DNA from: Salegentibacter agarivorans
GTDB lineage: Bacteria > Bacteroidota > Bacteroidia > Flavobacteriales > Flavobacteriaceae
Assembly (NCBI RefSeq): GCF_900113135.1
Contig: NZ_FOOH01000002.1
Location: forward strand, 62,001 to 126,000
Direction: 5' to 3'
Length of the DNA stretch: 64,000 bases
A program made the translations under genes and the position numbers. Shown in pieces: positions 17,685 through 26,330 of the stretch. Position 1 is the stretch's first letter; each line of letters opens with the position of its first letter. A model generated the notes under the pieces. It saw only the letters and a program-made list of their open reading frames with translations. It did not search any database and had not been told where the DNA came from.

Positions 17685-19745
17685 TTGAAAAAAGAAATTT
17701 TACCGCCAAAAGCTAAGAAAATACCTAAAAGCCTGGAATTTCACGGAGACGTGAGAATAGATAATTATTACTGGATGAACAATCGCGACAATCCGGAAGT
17801 TATTGATTATCTAAATCAGGAAAATGAATATAACCAGAAAATGACTGCCCATACCAAAGATTTTCAGCAGCGGTTATTTGAGGAAATGAAAGGCCGAATA
17901 AAAGAAGATGATGAATCGGTTCCCTATAAATTGAATAATTACTGGTATTTAACTCGTTTTGAAACCGGAAAAGATTACCCAATTTATTCAAGGAAAAAGC
18001 GGGAACTGGATGCGCCTGAAGAATTGCTTTTTGATGTTAATGAAATGGCCGAAGGTTTTGAATATTACAGTCTTGGCGGATTGAATGTGAGTCCCGATAA
18101 TAAAATGGTGGCTTTTGGGGTAGATACTTTAAGCCGAAGAAAATATACCATTCAAATTAAAGACCTGCAAACAGGAGAAACTTATCCTGATAAAATTGAA
18201 AATGCAACCGGAGGTTCTACCTGGGCCGCCGATAATAAAACGCTTTTCTACACGAAGAAAGACGAACAAACGCTTCGTTCTTATCGAATTTACAAGCACA
18301 TTTTAGGAACTGATTCTGCTGAAGATGAACTGGTTTTTGAAGAGGAGGATGAAACTTTTAACACCTATGTATATAAATCTAAATCCAAAGAATATATCAT
18401 AATAGGAAGTCATAGTACTTTAACTACAGAATACCGTATTTTAAAGGCTGATGATCCATCTGGTGAATTCCAGGTTTTTCAGCCAAGAGAACGAGGTTTA
18501 GAGTATAGCATAGCGCATTACGAAGATAACTTTTATGTAATGACCAATAAAGATGGTGCCACCAACTTTAAACTTATGAAAACCCTGGTTGATAAAACCA
18601 CAAAAGAAAACTGGGTAGACGTTATTCCCCATCGCGAAGATTATTTACTTGAAGATATTGATATCTTTAAAAAGTATCTGGTAGTAAGCGAGCGTAACAA
18701 TGGCTTAAATAAAATAAAAGTGATTCGCTGGGATAATTCAGAAGAATATTATATTCCTTTTGATAATGAAACCTATACCGCTTATACCTCAATAAATCCT
18801 GCTTTTGATACTGATATTTTAAGATTCACTTATAATTCTATGACCACGCCAACTTCGGTTGTAGATTTTAATATGGAAACCCGGGAAAAGACGGTTTTAA
18901 AAGAACAGGAAGTTTTAGATAAAAATTTTAATAAAAATAATTACCTCTCTGAGAGAATTTGGGCTACTGCCAAAGATGGTACTAAAATTCCGGTGAGTTT
19001 GGTTTATAAAAAGGGAACTAAATTAGACGGAAATAGTCCGCTATTACAATACGCTTACGGTTCCTACGGTTCTACCATAGATCCTTATTTTTCTACAGTA
19101 AGACTCAGTTTATTAGATCGTGGTTTCATTTATGCAATCGCACACATTCGTGGTGGGGAATACCTGGGGCGTAACTGGTATGAAGACGGAAAGCTTTTCA
19201 ATAAAATGAACACTTTTACCGATTATATAGATGTTTCAGAATATTTAATTGAGGAAAAATATACTTCCGCAGCACATCTTTACGCAATGGGTGGTTCGGC
19301 AGGAGGTTTGCTTATGGGGGCGGTTATTAATATGGCGCCACAGCTTTATAACGGAGTTATTTCTGCAGTTCCTTTTGTAGATGTGGTAACTACTATGTTA
19401 GATGATAGTATCCCGTTAACCACTGGGGAATACGATGAATGGGGAAATCCGAATAATAAAGATTATTACGAATATATGATGCAATATTCACCTTACGATA
19501 ATGTAGTGGCGCAACATTATCCAAATTTACTGGTAACAACAGGTTTACACGATTCCCAGGTTCAATATTGGGAACCGGCAAAATGGGTAGCGAAATTAAG
19601 AGAATTAAAGACCAATAATAATTTATTATTGTTCCATACTAATATGGATGCCGGTCACGGTGGGGCTTCCGGACGTTTTGAAGCTCTAAAAGAAGTAGCC
19701 GAAGAGTATGCGTTTTTACTGGATTTGGAAGGAATTGACCACTAA
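17685..19745 (+). CDS. ptrB: Oligopeptidase B (S9 family prolyl-oligopeptidase-like serine peptidase)
   Basis: From a TTG start at 17685 the product is 686 residues (LKKEILPPKAKKIPK at the start). An earlier TTG at 17658 overlaps the -7 promoter box and the first in-frame ATG is too far in, removing conserved sequence. The N-terminal half forms the seven-bladed propeller and the C-terminal half the alpha/beta-hydrolase domain. The nucleophile serine sits in GGSAGG at about residue 538, with the charge-relay Asp in the HDSQVQYWEP segment and His in GHGGASGR. Oligopeptidase B cleaves short peptides after basic residues. I see no signal peptide, so it is probably cytoplasmic. Confidence 0.93.
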   Translation: MKKEILPPKAKKIPKSLEFHGDVRIDNYYWMNNRDNPEVIDYLNQENEYNQKMTAHTKDFQQRLFEEMKGRIKEDDESVPYKLNNYWYLTRFETGKDYPIYSRKKRELDAPEELLFDVNEMAEGFEYYSLGGLNVSPDNKMVAFGVDTLSRRKYTIQIKDLQTGETYPDKIENATGGSTWAADNKTLFYTKKDEQTLRSYRIYKHILGTDSAEDELVFEEEDETFNTYVYKSKSKEYIIIGSHSTLTTEYRILKADDPSGEFQVFQPRERGLEYSIAHYEDNFYVMTNKDGATNFKLMKTLVDKTTKENWVDVIPHREDYLLEDIDIFKKYLVVSERNNGLNKIKVIRWDNSEEYYIPFDNETYTAYTSINPAFDTDILRFTYNSMTTPTSVVDFNMETREKTVLKEQEVLDKNFNKNNYLSERIWATAKDGTKIPVSLVYKKGTKLDGNSPLLQYAYGSYGSTIDPYFSTVRLSLLDRGFIYAIAHIRGGEYLGRNWYEDGKLFNKMNTFTDYIDVSEYLIEEKYTSAAHLYAMGGSAGGLLMGAVINMAPQLYNGVISAVPFVDVVTTMLDDSIPLTTGEYDEWGNPNNKDYYEYMMQYSPYDNVVAQHYPNLLVTTGLHDSQVQYWEPAKWVAKLRELKTNNNLLLFHTNMDAGHGGASGRFEALKEVAEEYAFLLDLEGIDH

Positions 19746-19768
19746 TTAAAAAATTTGCCTTAAATTTG
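19735..19768 (+). promoter_or_regulatory. Candidate promoter of the cysteine-synthase-like gene
   Basis: TTG at 19735-19737, a 23-nt spacer and TAAATTTG at 19761-19768, 65 nt before the ATG. A short hairpin (CTCTTAAAAAGAG) at 19781-19793 lies in the untranslated leader. Confidence 0.5.
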
Positions 19769-19832
19769 GGGGATTTTACGCTCTTAAAAAGAGTGAAATT
19801 GTTAACCCAAATTTTGTAAAGAACTTCGATTT

Positions 19833-20873
19833 ATGAAAGAAGATTTGCAAGTATATGATAATGTATTGCAATTAATTGGCAATACACCCTTGATACAACT
19901 GAATAAAATAACCCAGGAATTTAAAGGGGAATTCTTCGCTAAAGTAGAAGCCTTTAATCCGGGACACTCCGCTAAAGACCGTATTGCACTTTATATTATT
20001 GAAGAAGCCGAGAGAAAAGGTATTCTTAAACCGGGAAGCACAATTATAGAAACTACTTCTGGTAATACCGGTTTTAGTATTGCTATGGTAAGTGTTATAA
20101 AAGGTTATGAATGTATTCTTGCGGTAAGCTCCAAAGCTTCTAACGATAAGATTGATATGCTAAAAACAATGGGCGCCAAGGTGTATGTATGCCCGGCGCA
20201 CGTTTCAGCAGACGACCCTAGATCTTATTACCAGGTTGCGAAAAGATTGCATTCAGAAACTAAAGGCTCGGTTTATATTAATCAGTATTTTAATGAGCTG
20301 AATATTGATGCTCATTTTAATTCTACAGGCCCCGAGATTTGGAAACAAACCGAAGGAAAAATAACTCACCTTGTAGCTTGTAGCGGTACCGGTGGAACAA
20401 TTTCTGGAACGGCCAGATATTTAAAGCAGCAAAATCCTGAAATGAAAGTTATTGGTATAGATGCTTACGGTTCAGTTTTAAAGAAATATCACGAAACAAA
20501 AGAATTTGATTCTGGTGAGATTTATCCGTACAGAATAGAAGGACTGGGAAAAAACCTTATTCCATCTGCAACAGATTTTGAAATTATAGATCGTTTTGTT
20601 AAGGTTAGTGACGAAGATAGTGCACATACCGCCAGGGAACTTGCAAAAACCGAAGGTTTATTTGTAGGTTACACCAGTGGTGCAGCTACCCAGGGATTAA
20701 AACAACTTGCTGAAGAAGGAGAATTTGACGAAAACAGTAATGTTGTAGTAATATTTCCCGATCACGGCTCCCGATATATGGGGAAAGTCTTTAGCGACGA
20801 TTGGATGGAAGAACAGGGCTTTTTTGATACTAAAAATGAAATTGAGGCACAGCCTATAGAATTTATAAAATAA
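19833..20873 (+). CDS. PLP-dependent cysteine synthase / cystathionine beta-synthase-like enzyme (possible cysteate synthase)
   Basis: This 346-residue protein is a fold-type II PLP enzyme. The PLP lysine is K48 in HSAKDRI, the TSGNTG phosphate/substrate loop is at 75-80, and the GTGGT PLP-phosphate cup lies near residue 187. Family members add a nucleophile to the aminoacrylate formed from O-acetylserine, O-phosphoserine or serine. The next gene on the same strand is an alpha-oxoamine synthase-type acyltransferase. In Flavobacterium johnsoniae and relatives a cysteate acyltransferase is known to start capnine (sulfonolipid) synthesis, which needs cysteate. I infer that this gene may supply cysteate from phosphoserine and sulfite. 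Plain cysteine or cystathionine synthesis remains possible. Confidence 0.85.
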   Translation: MKEDLQVYDNVLQLIGNTPLIQLNKITQEFKGEFFAKVEAFNPGHSAKDRIALYIIEEAERKGILKPGSTIIETTSGNTGFSIAMVSVIKGYECILAVSSKASNDKIDMLKTMGAKVYVCPAHVSADDPRSYYQVAKRLHSETKGSVYINQYFNELNIDAHFNSTGPEIWKQTEGKITHLVACSGTGGTISGTARYLKQQNPEMKVIGIDAYGSVLKKYHETKEFDSGEIYPYRIEGLGKNLIPSATDFEIIDRFVKVSDEDSAHTARELAKTEGLFVGYTSGAATQGLKQLAEEGEFDENSNVVVIFPDHGSRYMGKVFSDDWMEEQGFFDTKNEIEAQPIEFIK

Positions 20874-20908
20874 GAGTATTTTGAAATTTATTCAGAAATA
20901 AAGTTTAT

Positions 20909-20937
20909 AAAAGCATCCCGCGTAGGATGCTTTTCTT
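20909..20937 (+). terminator. Intrinsic terminator after the cysteine-synthase-like gene
   Basis: Stem AAAAGCATCC paired with GGATGCTTTT (loop CGCGTA), T-rich afterwards. It separates this gene from the acyltransferase, which has its own promoter. Confidence 0.85.
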
Positions 20938-20964
20938 TTATTTGAATTTGCTGAATAAATAACT

Positions 20965-20996
20965 TTGTGCAATTGAGCCAATTTTAAGTATTTTTG
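20965..20996 (+). promoter_or_regulatory. Promoter of the acyltransferase gene
   Basis: TTG at 20965-20967, a 21-nt spacer and TATTTTTG at 20989-20996 fit the Bacteroidota consensus. The ATG is 22 nt further on. A second TAACTTTG box at 20960-20967 overlaps the -33 element. Confidence 0.65.
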
Positions 20997-21018
20997 CGGC
21001 TCGACTAAAAAAAGATCG

Positions 21019-22284
21019 ATGAGGGATTTATTTGAAAAAATATATAAAGATAAAGGACCATTAGGAAAATGGGCAGAGCAAGCTGAAGGATATTTTGTAT
21101 TTCCTAAGCTGGAAGGGCCAATTTCTAACCGAATGAAATTTAGAGGGAAAGAAGTAATTACCTGGAGTATTAATGACTACCTGGGGCTTGCCAATCATCC
21201 AGAAGTAAGAAAAGTAGATGCTGAAGCTGCTGCTGAATACGGTTCGGCTTACCCAATGGGTGCTAGAATGATGAGCGGCCATACTCAGCTTCACGAAAAA
21301 TTGCAGGACGAATTAGCTTCTTTTGTACACAAACAATCGGCCTACTTGCTTAATTTTGGTTACCAGGGAATGGTTTCTACCATAGACGCTTTAGTTTCTA
21401 AGCAAGATGTAATAGTTTATGATGTAGATGCTCACGCCTGTATTATAGATGGTGTAAGATTACATTTAGGTCAGCGTTTTACTTATAAGCACAACGATCT
21501 TGAAAGTATAGAAAAGAACCTGCAACGTGCCACTAAAATTGCAGAGCAAACCGGAGGAGGAATTCTATTGATTTCTGAAGGCGTTTTTGGTATGCGTGGT
21601 GAACAGGGGAAATTAAAGGAAATCGTTGAGCTGAAGAAAAAATATAATTTCAGACTTTTTGTAGACGATGCCCACGGTTTTGGTACTCTTGGCAAAACAG
21701 GAGCTGGAGCAGGTGAGGAGCAGGGCATTCAGGATGAGATTGATGTGTATTTTGCCACTTTCGCAAAATCATTGGCTAGCACAGGTGCATTTATTGCAGC
21801 CGATAAAGAAATTATTGATTATTTAAAATATAATTTACGTTCGCAAATGTTCGCTAAATCATTGCAAATGCAATTGGTAGTGGGAGCATTAAAACGTTTG
21901 GAAATGCTAAGAACAATGCCAGAGCTTAAAGAAAAGTTGTGGGAAAATGTTAATGCACTTCAAAACGGACTTAAAGAAAACGGATTTGATATTGGAACCA
22001 CGCAAAGTTGTGTGACTCCGGTATATCTAAAAGGAAGCATTCCGGAAGCAATGGCTTTGGTGAAAGATCTTAGGGAAAACCACGGCGTTTTCTGTTCTAT
22101 CGTAGTTTACCCAGTTATTCCTAAAGGACTTATTTTATTAAGAATGATTCCTACCGCTACGCATACCCTTCAGGATATTGAAGAAACCTTAACTGCTTTT
22201 TCAGCAATTAGAGAGCGTTTAGAAAACGGAACTTACAAAAGGTTATCCGCTTCAGTTTCTGCAGCTATGGCAAGCAAGGAGTAG
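21019..22284 (+). CDS. Alpha-oxoamine synthase family acyltransferase (serine palmitoyltransferase-like; possible cysteate acyltransferase)
   Basis: The 421-residue protein belongs to the PLP family of serine palmitoyltransferase, KBL and AONS. It has the NDYLGL motif, the HACIIDG histidine that stacks on PLP, DDAHGFGTLG, and the PLP lysine K250 in FAKSLASTG. These enzymes condense an amino acid with an acyl-thioester, losing CO2. Pairing with the cysteine-synthase-like gene just upstream suggests the substrate may be cysteate, giving 3-ketocapnine for sulfonolipids, as known for the F. johnsoniae enzyme that is also needed for gliding. Serine palmitoyltransferase for sphingolipids is the main alternative. 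Confidence 0.9.
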   Translation: MRDLFEKIYKDKGPLGKWAEQAEGYFVFPKLEGPISNRMKFRGKEVITWSINDYLGLANHPEVRKVDAEAAAEYGSAYPMGARMMSGHTQLHEKLQDELASFVHKQSAYLLNFGYQGMVSTIDALVSKQDVIVYDVDAHACIIDGVRLHLGQRFTYKHNDLESIEKNLQRATKIAEQTGGGILLISEGVFGMRGEQGKLKEIVELKKKYNFRLFVDDAHGFGTLGKTGAGAGEEQGIQDEIDVYFATFAKSLASTGAFIAADKEIIDYLKYNLRSQMFAKSLQMQLVVGALKRLEMLRTMPELKEKLWENVNALQNGLKENGFDIGTTQSCVTPVYLKGSIPEAMALVKDLRENHGVFCSIVVYPVIPKGLILLRMIPTATHTLQDIEETLTAFSAIRERLENGTYKRLSASVSAAMASKE

Positions 22285-22310
22285 GAAATATTTAGTTCTT
22301 AAAAATTAAT

Positions 22311-22433
22311 AAAAGCCGTTTAAAATTCCACTTTTCGTCACCCTGAACTTGTTTCAGGGTCTAGTTTAAAACAAACGTCATTCTGAAACAAGTTCAGAAT
22401 GACGTTTGAAAGAAGAAATTTTAAATGGCTTTT
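22311..22433. terminator. Bidirectional terminator-like hairpin carrying palindromic repeats in its loop
   Basis: Outer arms AAAAGCCGTTTAAAATT (22311-22327) and AATTTTAAATGGCTTTT (22417-22433) pair with two mismatched positions. The space between them holds a family A repeat copy. The converging genes on both sides make a two-way terminator likely. Confidence 0.65.
22336..22404. repeat. Dispersed palindromic repeat, family A (both halves)
   Basis: Two palindromes occur in tandem: CCCTGAACTTGTTTCAGGG and TTCTGAAACAAGTTCAGAA. The whole unit is bounded by CGTCA at 22336 and TGACG at 22404, giving inverted ends. Confidence 0.85.
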
Positions 22434-22468
22434 CTATGTTTAAATTTTAGAAAAAATTAGGTTCAGGA

Positions 22469-23443
22469 TTAATCTTTAGAACCATTAACATCTTCATTTT
22501 CTTTATAAAATCCGGTTTCTTCCAATTCTTCACCACGTTGGTTTCGGTCGCCTTCATAAGTGTCTTCAATATATTCATCATCGTCGTGAAAATCGAATCT
22601 ATAAGAAACTCCCGCAGCTACCTGCCATCTCGAAGGAGTGTCTTTAAAATTAAAAAGACCAGAAATATCTACCTGAAAATCTTTTCCAAATAAATAAGCT
22701 GCGCCACCTCTTACCAAATCATCGGCATATAGATCACTTATATAAGTTTGGAATTCCCCAAAAACGGCAAATTTTGGAGTAATAGCGTGGGTTAAGGTAA
22801 AGATTCCGCCGTAAGAAGGATATTCTTCTGTAAATTTATCGGCTATAAAATTCATAACCAAAACCCACCGGCCCCAGTTATGTTGCGTTATTAAAGCAGC
22901 TTTAGGGCTAATTTTAGATTCGCCTTCAAACATATAGGGATTTTCCCACCAGCTAAAATTAGCGCCGGCATACACCGAGACAGCGGGAATTAAACTACGT
23001 AGATTTAAACGTTGATTCGCTTTCCAGCTATATAAATTTACTTTTCTTTCTTTTACACTAACCCCTGGATCAAAAACCAGGAATTTAGCGCCAAGAGTAT
23101 TTGATTTAAAGTTGCTAAATCTAAACTCATCACTGCTATTTCCCACGGGAATTGAGGTAACCTGATCCTGAAAAGAACCAAAGAAATTGAGTTCCAGGAT
23201 TTCAGTTAAAAATCCATATCGTAAACCATAACTGGCACCTAAAATATCAGTGTCGCTATTAAATAAGGTATGATTATCATTACCGAAATAACCACCGGCT
23301 TCAAGTTGTAAAACGTTTTTGCCCACGGCATACGCGCCTTGCGATTCTCCCGGGCGATTGGAGTTTATGGTTTCAGTATATTGCGCATTTGCGCTAAATA
23401 TTCCGAGGAAAATAAAAGCGATACCTACTTTTAAATAGTGCAT
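22469..23443 (-). CDS. Putative outer membrane beta-barrel protein, unknown function
   Basis: I place the start at the ATG at 23443, because it gives a clean signal peptide (MHYLKVGIAFIFLGIFSANA, about residues 1-20); an upstream ATG at 23467 adds eight residues. The 324-residue product alternates hydrophobic and polar residues with many aromatic strand ends (for example GGAAYLFGKDFQVDI and WQVAAGVSYRFDF), as in outer membrane barrels. It resembles transporter proteins of the phenol-degradation MetA type, but I am not sure. The last about 45 residues are very acidic and probably disordered. Confidence 0.75.
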   Translation of the reverse strand: MHYLKVGIAFIFLGIFSANAQYTETINSNRPGESQGAYAVGKNVLQLEAGGYFGNDNHTLFNSDTDILGASYGLRYGFLTEILELNFFGSFQDQVTSIPVGNSSDEFRFSNFKSNTLGAKFLVFDPGVSVKERKVNLYSWKANQRLNLRSLIPAVSVYAGANFSWWENPYMFEGESKISPKAALITQHNWGRWVLVMNFIADKFTEEYPSYGGIFTLTHAITPKFAVFGEFQTYISDLYADDLVRGGAAYLFGKDFQVDISGLFNFKDTPSRWQVAAGVSYRFDFHDDDEYIEDTYEGDRNQRGEELEETGFYKENEDVNGSKD

Positions 23444-23526
23444 ATTAGATTGGTTTGTTACTTTCAAAGATAGCAGATTTATTATTTTTTTAGGAGCTCA
23501 AAGCTTCTATTCTCAAGGCTTATTTT

Positions 23527-23534
23527 TATTTTTG
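23527..23534 (+). promoter_or_regulatory. Candidate -7 box for the DUF4834-like gene
   Basis: TATTTTTG matches TAnnTTTG and lies 16 nt before the ATG at 23550. No suitable -33 TTG is visible. Confidence 0.45.
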
Positions 23535-23549
23535 CATAAATTCCTGAAA

Positions 23550-23825
23550 ATGTTAGAAGCTTCTTTTTCCAATTTATTACAAACGATTCTAATCATTCTA
23601 TTAGTATATTTTGCTTTTAAAATGCTAATTAAATGGTTTGGGCCGCTTATTCTTAAATATTTCCTTCGGAAAATGGGAAAACGTTTTGAAGAACAATTCA
23701 GGCAACAACAAGGTCCTGCTTCACAGAAAAAAGAAGGAAAAGTTAGCATTGACAAGAAGCCGAAAGGAAAAAGGAATTCTAATAAAAACGTTGGGGAATA
23801 TATAGATTACGAGGAAATTGATTAA
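23550..23825 (+). CDS. DUF4834-like small membrane protein
   Basis: From the ATG at 23550 the product is 91 residues. A longer frame starting with TTG at 23532 is rejected, since that TTG is the end of the -7 promoter box. Residues about 8-28 form one hydrophobic helix followed by an amphipathic segment with many Lys/Arg, then a charged tail ending in VGEYIDYEEID. This pattern fits the uncharacterised DUF4834 family of Bacteroidota. The YfhO gene follows on the same strand 79 nt later. Confidence 0.75.
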   Translation: MLEASFSNLLQTILIILLVYFAFKMLIKWFGPLILKYFLRKMGKRFEEQFRQQQGPASQKKEGKVSIDKKPKGKRNSNKNVGEYIDYEEID

Positions 23826-23904
23826 TTTCGGGATCAATTTTTTATATTGAAAAGGGAAGAAGCTGCCCGTTCAATTTAACAGAAAGTGATCTAAAAAATT
23901 TCAG

Positions 23905-26322
23905 ATGGCCAATCTTAAAAAGTTTCTACCGCATCTTCTCGTTTTGGTAGGCTTCGTAATAGTTTCTTTATTTTATTTTAGTCCGGTTCTAGAAGGGAAA
24001 AAGATTTTTCAAAGCGATATAGTTCAATATATCGGGATGGCCAAAGAGCAAAACGATTTTCGCGATCAAACCGGCCAGGAACCTTACTGGACCGATTCTG
24101 CTTTTGGAGGAATGCCTACATTTCAATTAGGTGCTTATTATCCGCATAACTACGTTAAAAAACTGGATTCAGTTTTAAGATTTTTACCCAGACCTGCCGA
24201 TTATCTATTTCTTTATTTTATCGGCTTTTATATTCTTTTACTCTGCTTAAAACTCGATTTTAGGCTCGCATTTTTAGGTGCGTTGGCCTTCGGTTTTTCT
24301 ACCTATCTTATTATTATCCTTGGAGTTGGGCATAATGCCAAGGCTCACGCGATAGCTTATATGCCGATGGTCTTAGGCGGAATTATTCTCACTTTCAGGC
24401 AAAAATATTTATGGGGGTTTTTAGTATTGGCTATTGGAATGGCGCTGCAAATTGGCGCAAACCATTTCCAGATGACGTATTATTTGCTTCTCCTGGTAAT
24501 TGTTTTGGGAATTGCCTATTTAATTGATGCCTACCGAAAAAATATACTTCCAAAATTCTTTAAAGCTTTAGGAGTAATGGTTGTGGCGGTTATACTGGCT
24601 ATAGGCGCCAATGCTACCAATCTACTTGCCACCCAGGAATATACCGCACACAGTACCCGAGGTGATACCGGTTTAACCATTGCCCCCGACGGTTCAGATA
24701 AACCGGCAGCCGGCTTAACTTATGATTATATCACCGAGTATAGCTACGGGGTAATGGAATCTTTTAATCTTTTTGCTCCCCGGTTTATGGGCGGCTCCAA
24801 TGCAGAAGATATTGGAAAAGATTCAGAAATTTATGATTCCTTACTCAAACTTGGGGCATCCCCGGCACAGGCGGCTAATTTTACTGAAAATGCACCTACT
24901 TACTGGGGCGATCAGCCTTATGTAGGCGCGCCGGCGTATATTGGTGCCACAGTATTATTTCTCTTTATTTTTGCCCTTTACCTTGTGAGAGGCCGTTTAA
25001 AATGGTGGATTGTTGGAGGGAGTGTTTTAGCCTTGATTCTTTCCTGGGGTAAAAATTTTGAATTTTTTACCGAGTTCTTTATAAATTACGTTCCCCTGTA
25101 CAGTAAATTTAGAGCCGTTTCTTCCATACAGGTAATTATAGAATTATGCGTTCCTGTTTTAGCCGTTTTCGGCCTTTATAAATTATTTGATCCTAAACTT
25201 CAAAAAGAAGTAAAAGTTCACGCGCTTAAATGGTCTGGGATAATTGTGGGTGGAATTGGAATTGCTTTGTTGCTTTTCCGTTCTGTACTATTTGATTTCA
25301 GTGGTGCGGGAGATTCAGCTTTAATTCAACAAATGGGCGCCGATTTTGTAAGATCTCTAAAGGCAGACAGGCAGGCAATTTATACCGAAGATCTTATTAG
25401 GTCACTTATTTTTTCCGCATTAACCGCAGCAGCCCTTTGGTTATATATTGAAAAGAAAATCACGCAAAACTGGTTAGTACCGGCTTTAGCACTTCTAATT
25501 TTAATCGATTTGATTCCTGTAGATAAACGCTATGTTAATGATGATGATTTTGTAAGCGCTAGACAGATGGATCGTCCATTCCAACCTAATGCTGCCGATC
25601 AACAAATTTTACAGGACGATGCACATTACCGTGTTTTTGACGTTTCCGGAAGCCCTTTTAATACCGGAAGAACTTCTTATTTTCACAATGCCATAGGTGG
25701 TTATCATGCAGCCAAGCCGGGCAGAATGCAGGATTTATACGATTTCTATATTTCTCAAAATAATATGGAAATTCTAAATATGCTGAATGCTAAATACTTT
25801 ATTGTTCCTTCTGAAGGTGGTCAGCCGCAAGCACAACAAAATCCGAATGCTTTTGGAAATGCCTGGTTTGTGAAGGATATTATATGGGTTGAATCTACTA
25901 ACGCAGAAATACTGAATTTAAACGAAGTTGACCTTCAAAATACGGCGGTTATAAATTCAGAATTTAAAAATGAAGTTTCTGAAGATTTTAAAGCCACCGA
26001 AAATGCAGAAATTCAATTGCAAAGCTATCAGCCTAATGAATTGGTCTATGAAACTAATGCCTCATCGCCTCAGTTTGCAGTTTTTTCTGAAATGTACTAC
26101 CAACCGGGTTGGCAGGCATATTTAGATGGGGAAGAAGTAGATCACGTGAGGGCAAATTATGTGTTGCGAGCTATGAATATTCCTGCAGGCGAGCATACTG
26201 TGACTTTTAGATTTGAACCTGAAGTAGTAAATACAGGGAGCAGCATTGCCCTGGCAAGTTCCATTATTTTGGTTTTAATTATTTTAGGCGGATTTTACTA
26301 TAAATCCCGAAAGAGGGAATAA
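23905..26322 (+). CDS. YfhO-family multispanning membrane protein
   Basis: The 805-residue protein has a dozen or more transmembrane helices across residues 8-530 and one at the C-terminus (about 777-797), with a soluble extracytoplasmic domain between. The segment MYYQPGWQAYLDGEE in the C-terminal domain is a hallmark of bacterial YfhO proteins. YfhO is related in topology to GT-C glycosyltransferases; in Gram-positive bacteria it glycosylates teichoic acids, but the substrate here is unknown. It forms a likely operon with the glycosyltransferase (8 nt gap) and flippase (4 nt gap), which points to surface polysaccharide or glycolipid assembly. Confidence 0.9.
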   Translation: MANLKKFLPHLLVLVGFVIVSLFYFSPVLEGKKIFQSDIVQYIGMAKEQNDFRDQTGQEPYWTDSAFGGMPTFQLGAYYPHNYVKKLDSVLRFLPRPADYLFLYFIGFYILLLCLKLDFRLAFLGALAFGFSTYLIIILGVGHNAKAHAIAYMPMVLGGIILTFRQKYLWGFLVLAIGMALQIGANHFQMTYYLLLLVIVLGIAYLIDAYRKNILPKFFKALGVMVVAVILAIGANATNLLATQEYTAHSTRGDTGLTIAPDGSDKPAAGLTYDYITEYSYGVMESFNLFAPRFMGGSNAEDIGKDSEIYDSLLKLGASPAQAANFTENAPTYWGDQPYVGAPAYIGATVLFLFIFALYLVRGRLKWWIVGGSVLALILSWGKNFEFFTEFFINYVPLYSKFRAVSSIQVIIELCVPVLAVFGLYKLFDPKLQKEVKVHALKWSGIIVGGIGIALLLFRSVLFDFSGAGDSALIQQMGADFVRSLKADRQAIYTEDLIRSLIFSALTAAALWLYIEKKITQNWLVPALALLILIDLIPVDKRYVNDDDFVSARQMDRPFQPNAADQQILQDDAHYRVFDVSGSPFNTGRTSYFHNAIGGYHAAKPGRMQDLYDFYISQNNMEILNMLNAKYFIVPSEGGQPQAQQNPNAFGNAWFVKDIIWVESTNAEILNLNEVDLQNTAVINSEFKNEVSEDFKATENAEIQLQSYQPNELVYETNASSPQFAVFSEMYYQPGWQAYLDGEEVDHVRANYVLRAMNIPAGEHTVTFRFEPEVVNTGSSIALASSIILVLIILGGFYYKSRKRE

Positions 26323-26330
26323 GTTCTTAA

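Noticed and set aside
22336-22404. CRISPR-like array
   Set aside because: Only two palindromic units with no regular spacers; the same units are spread over the window singly.
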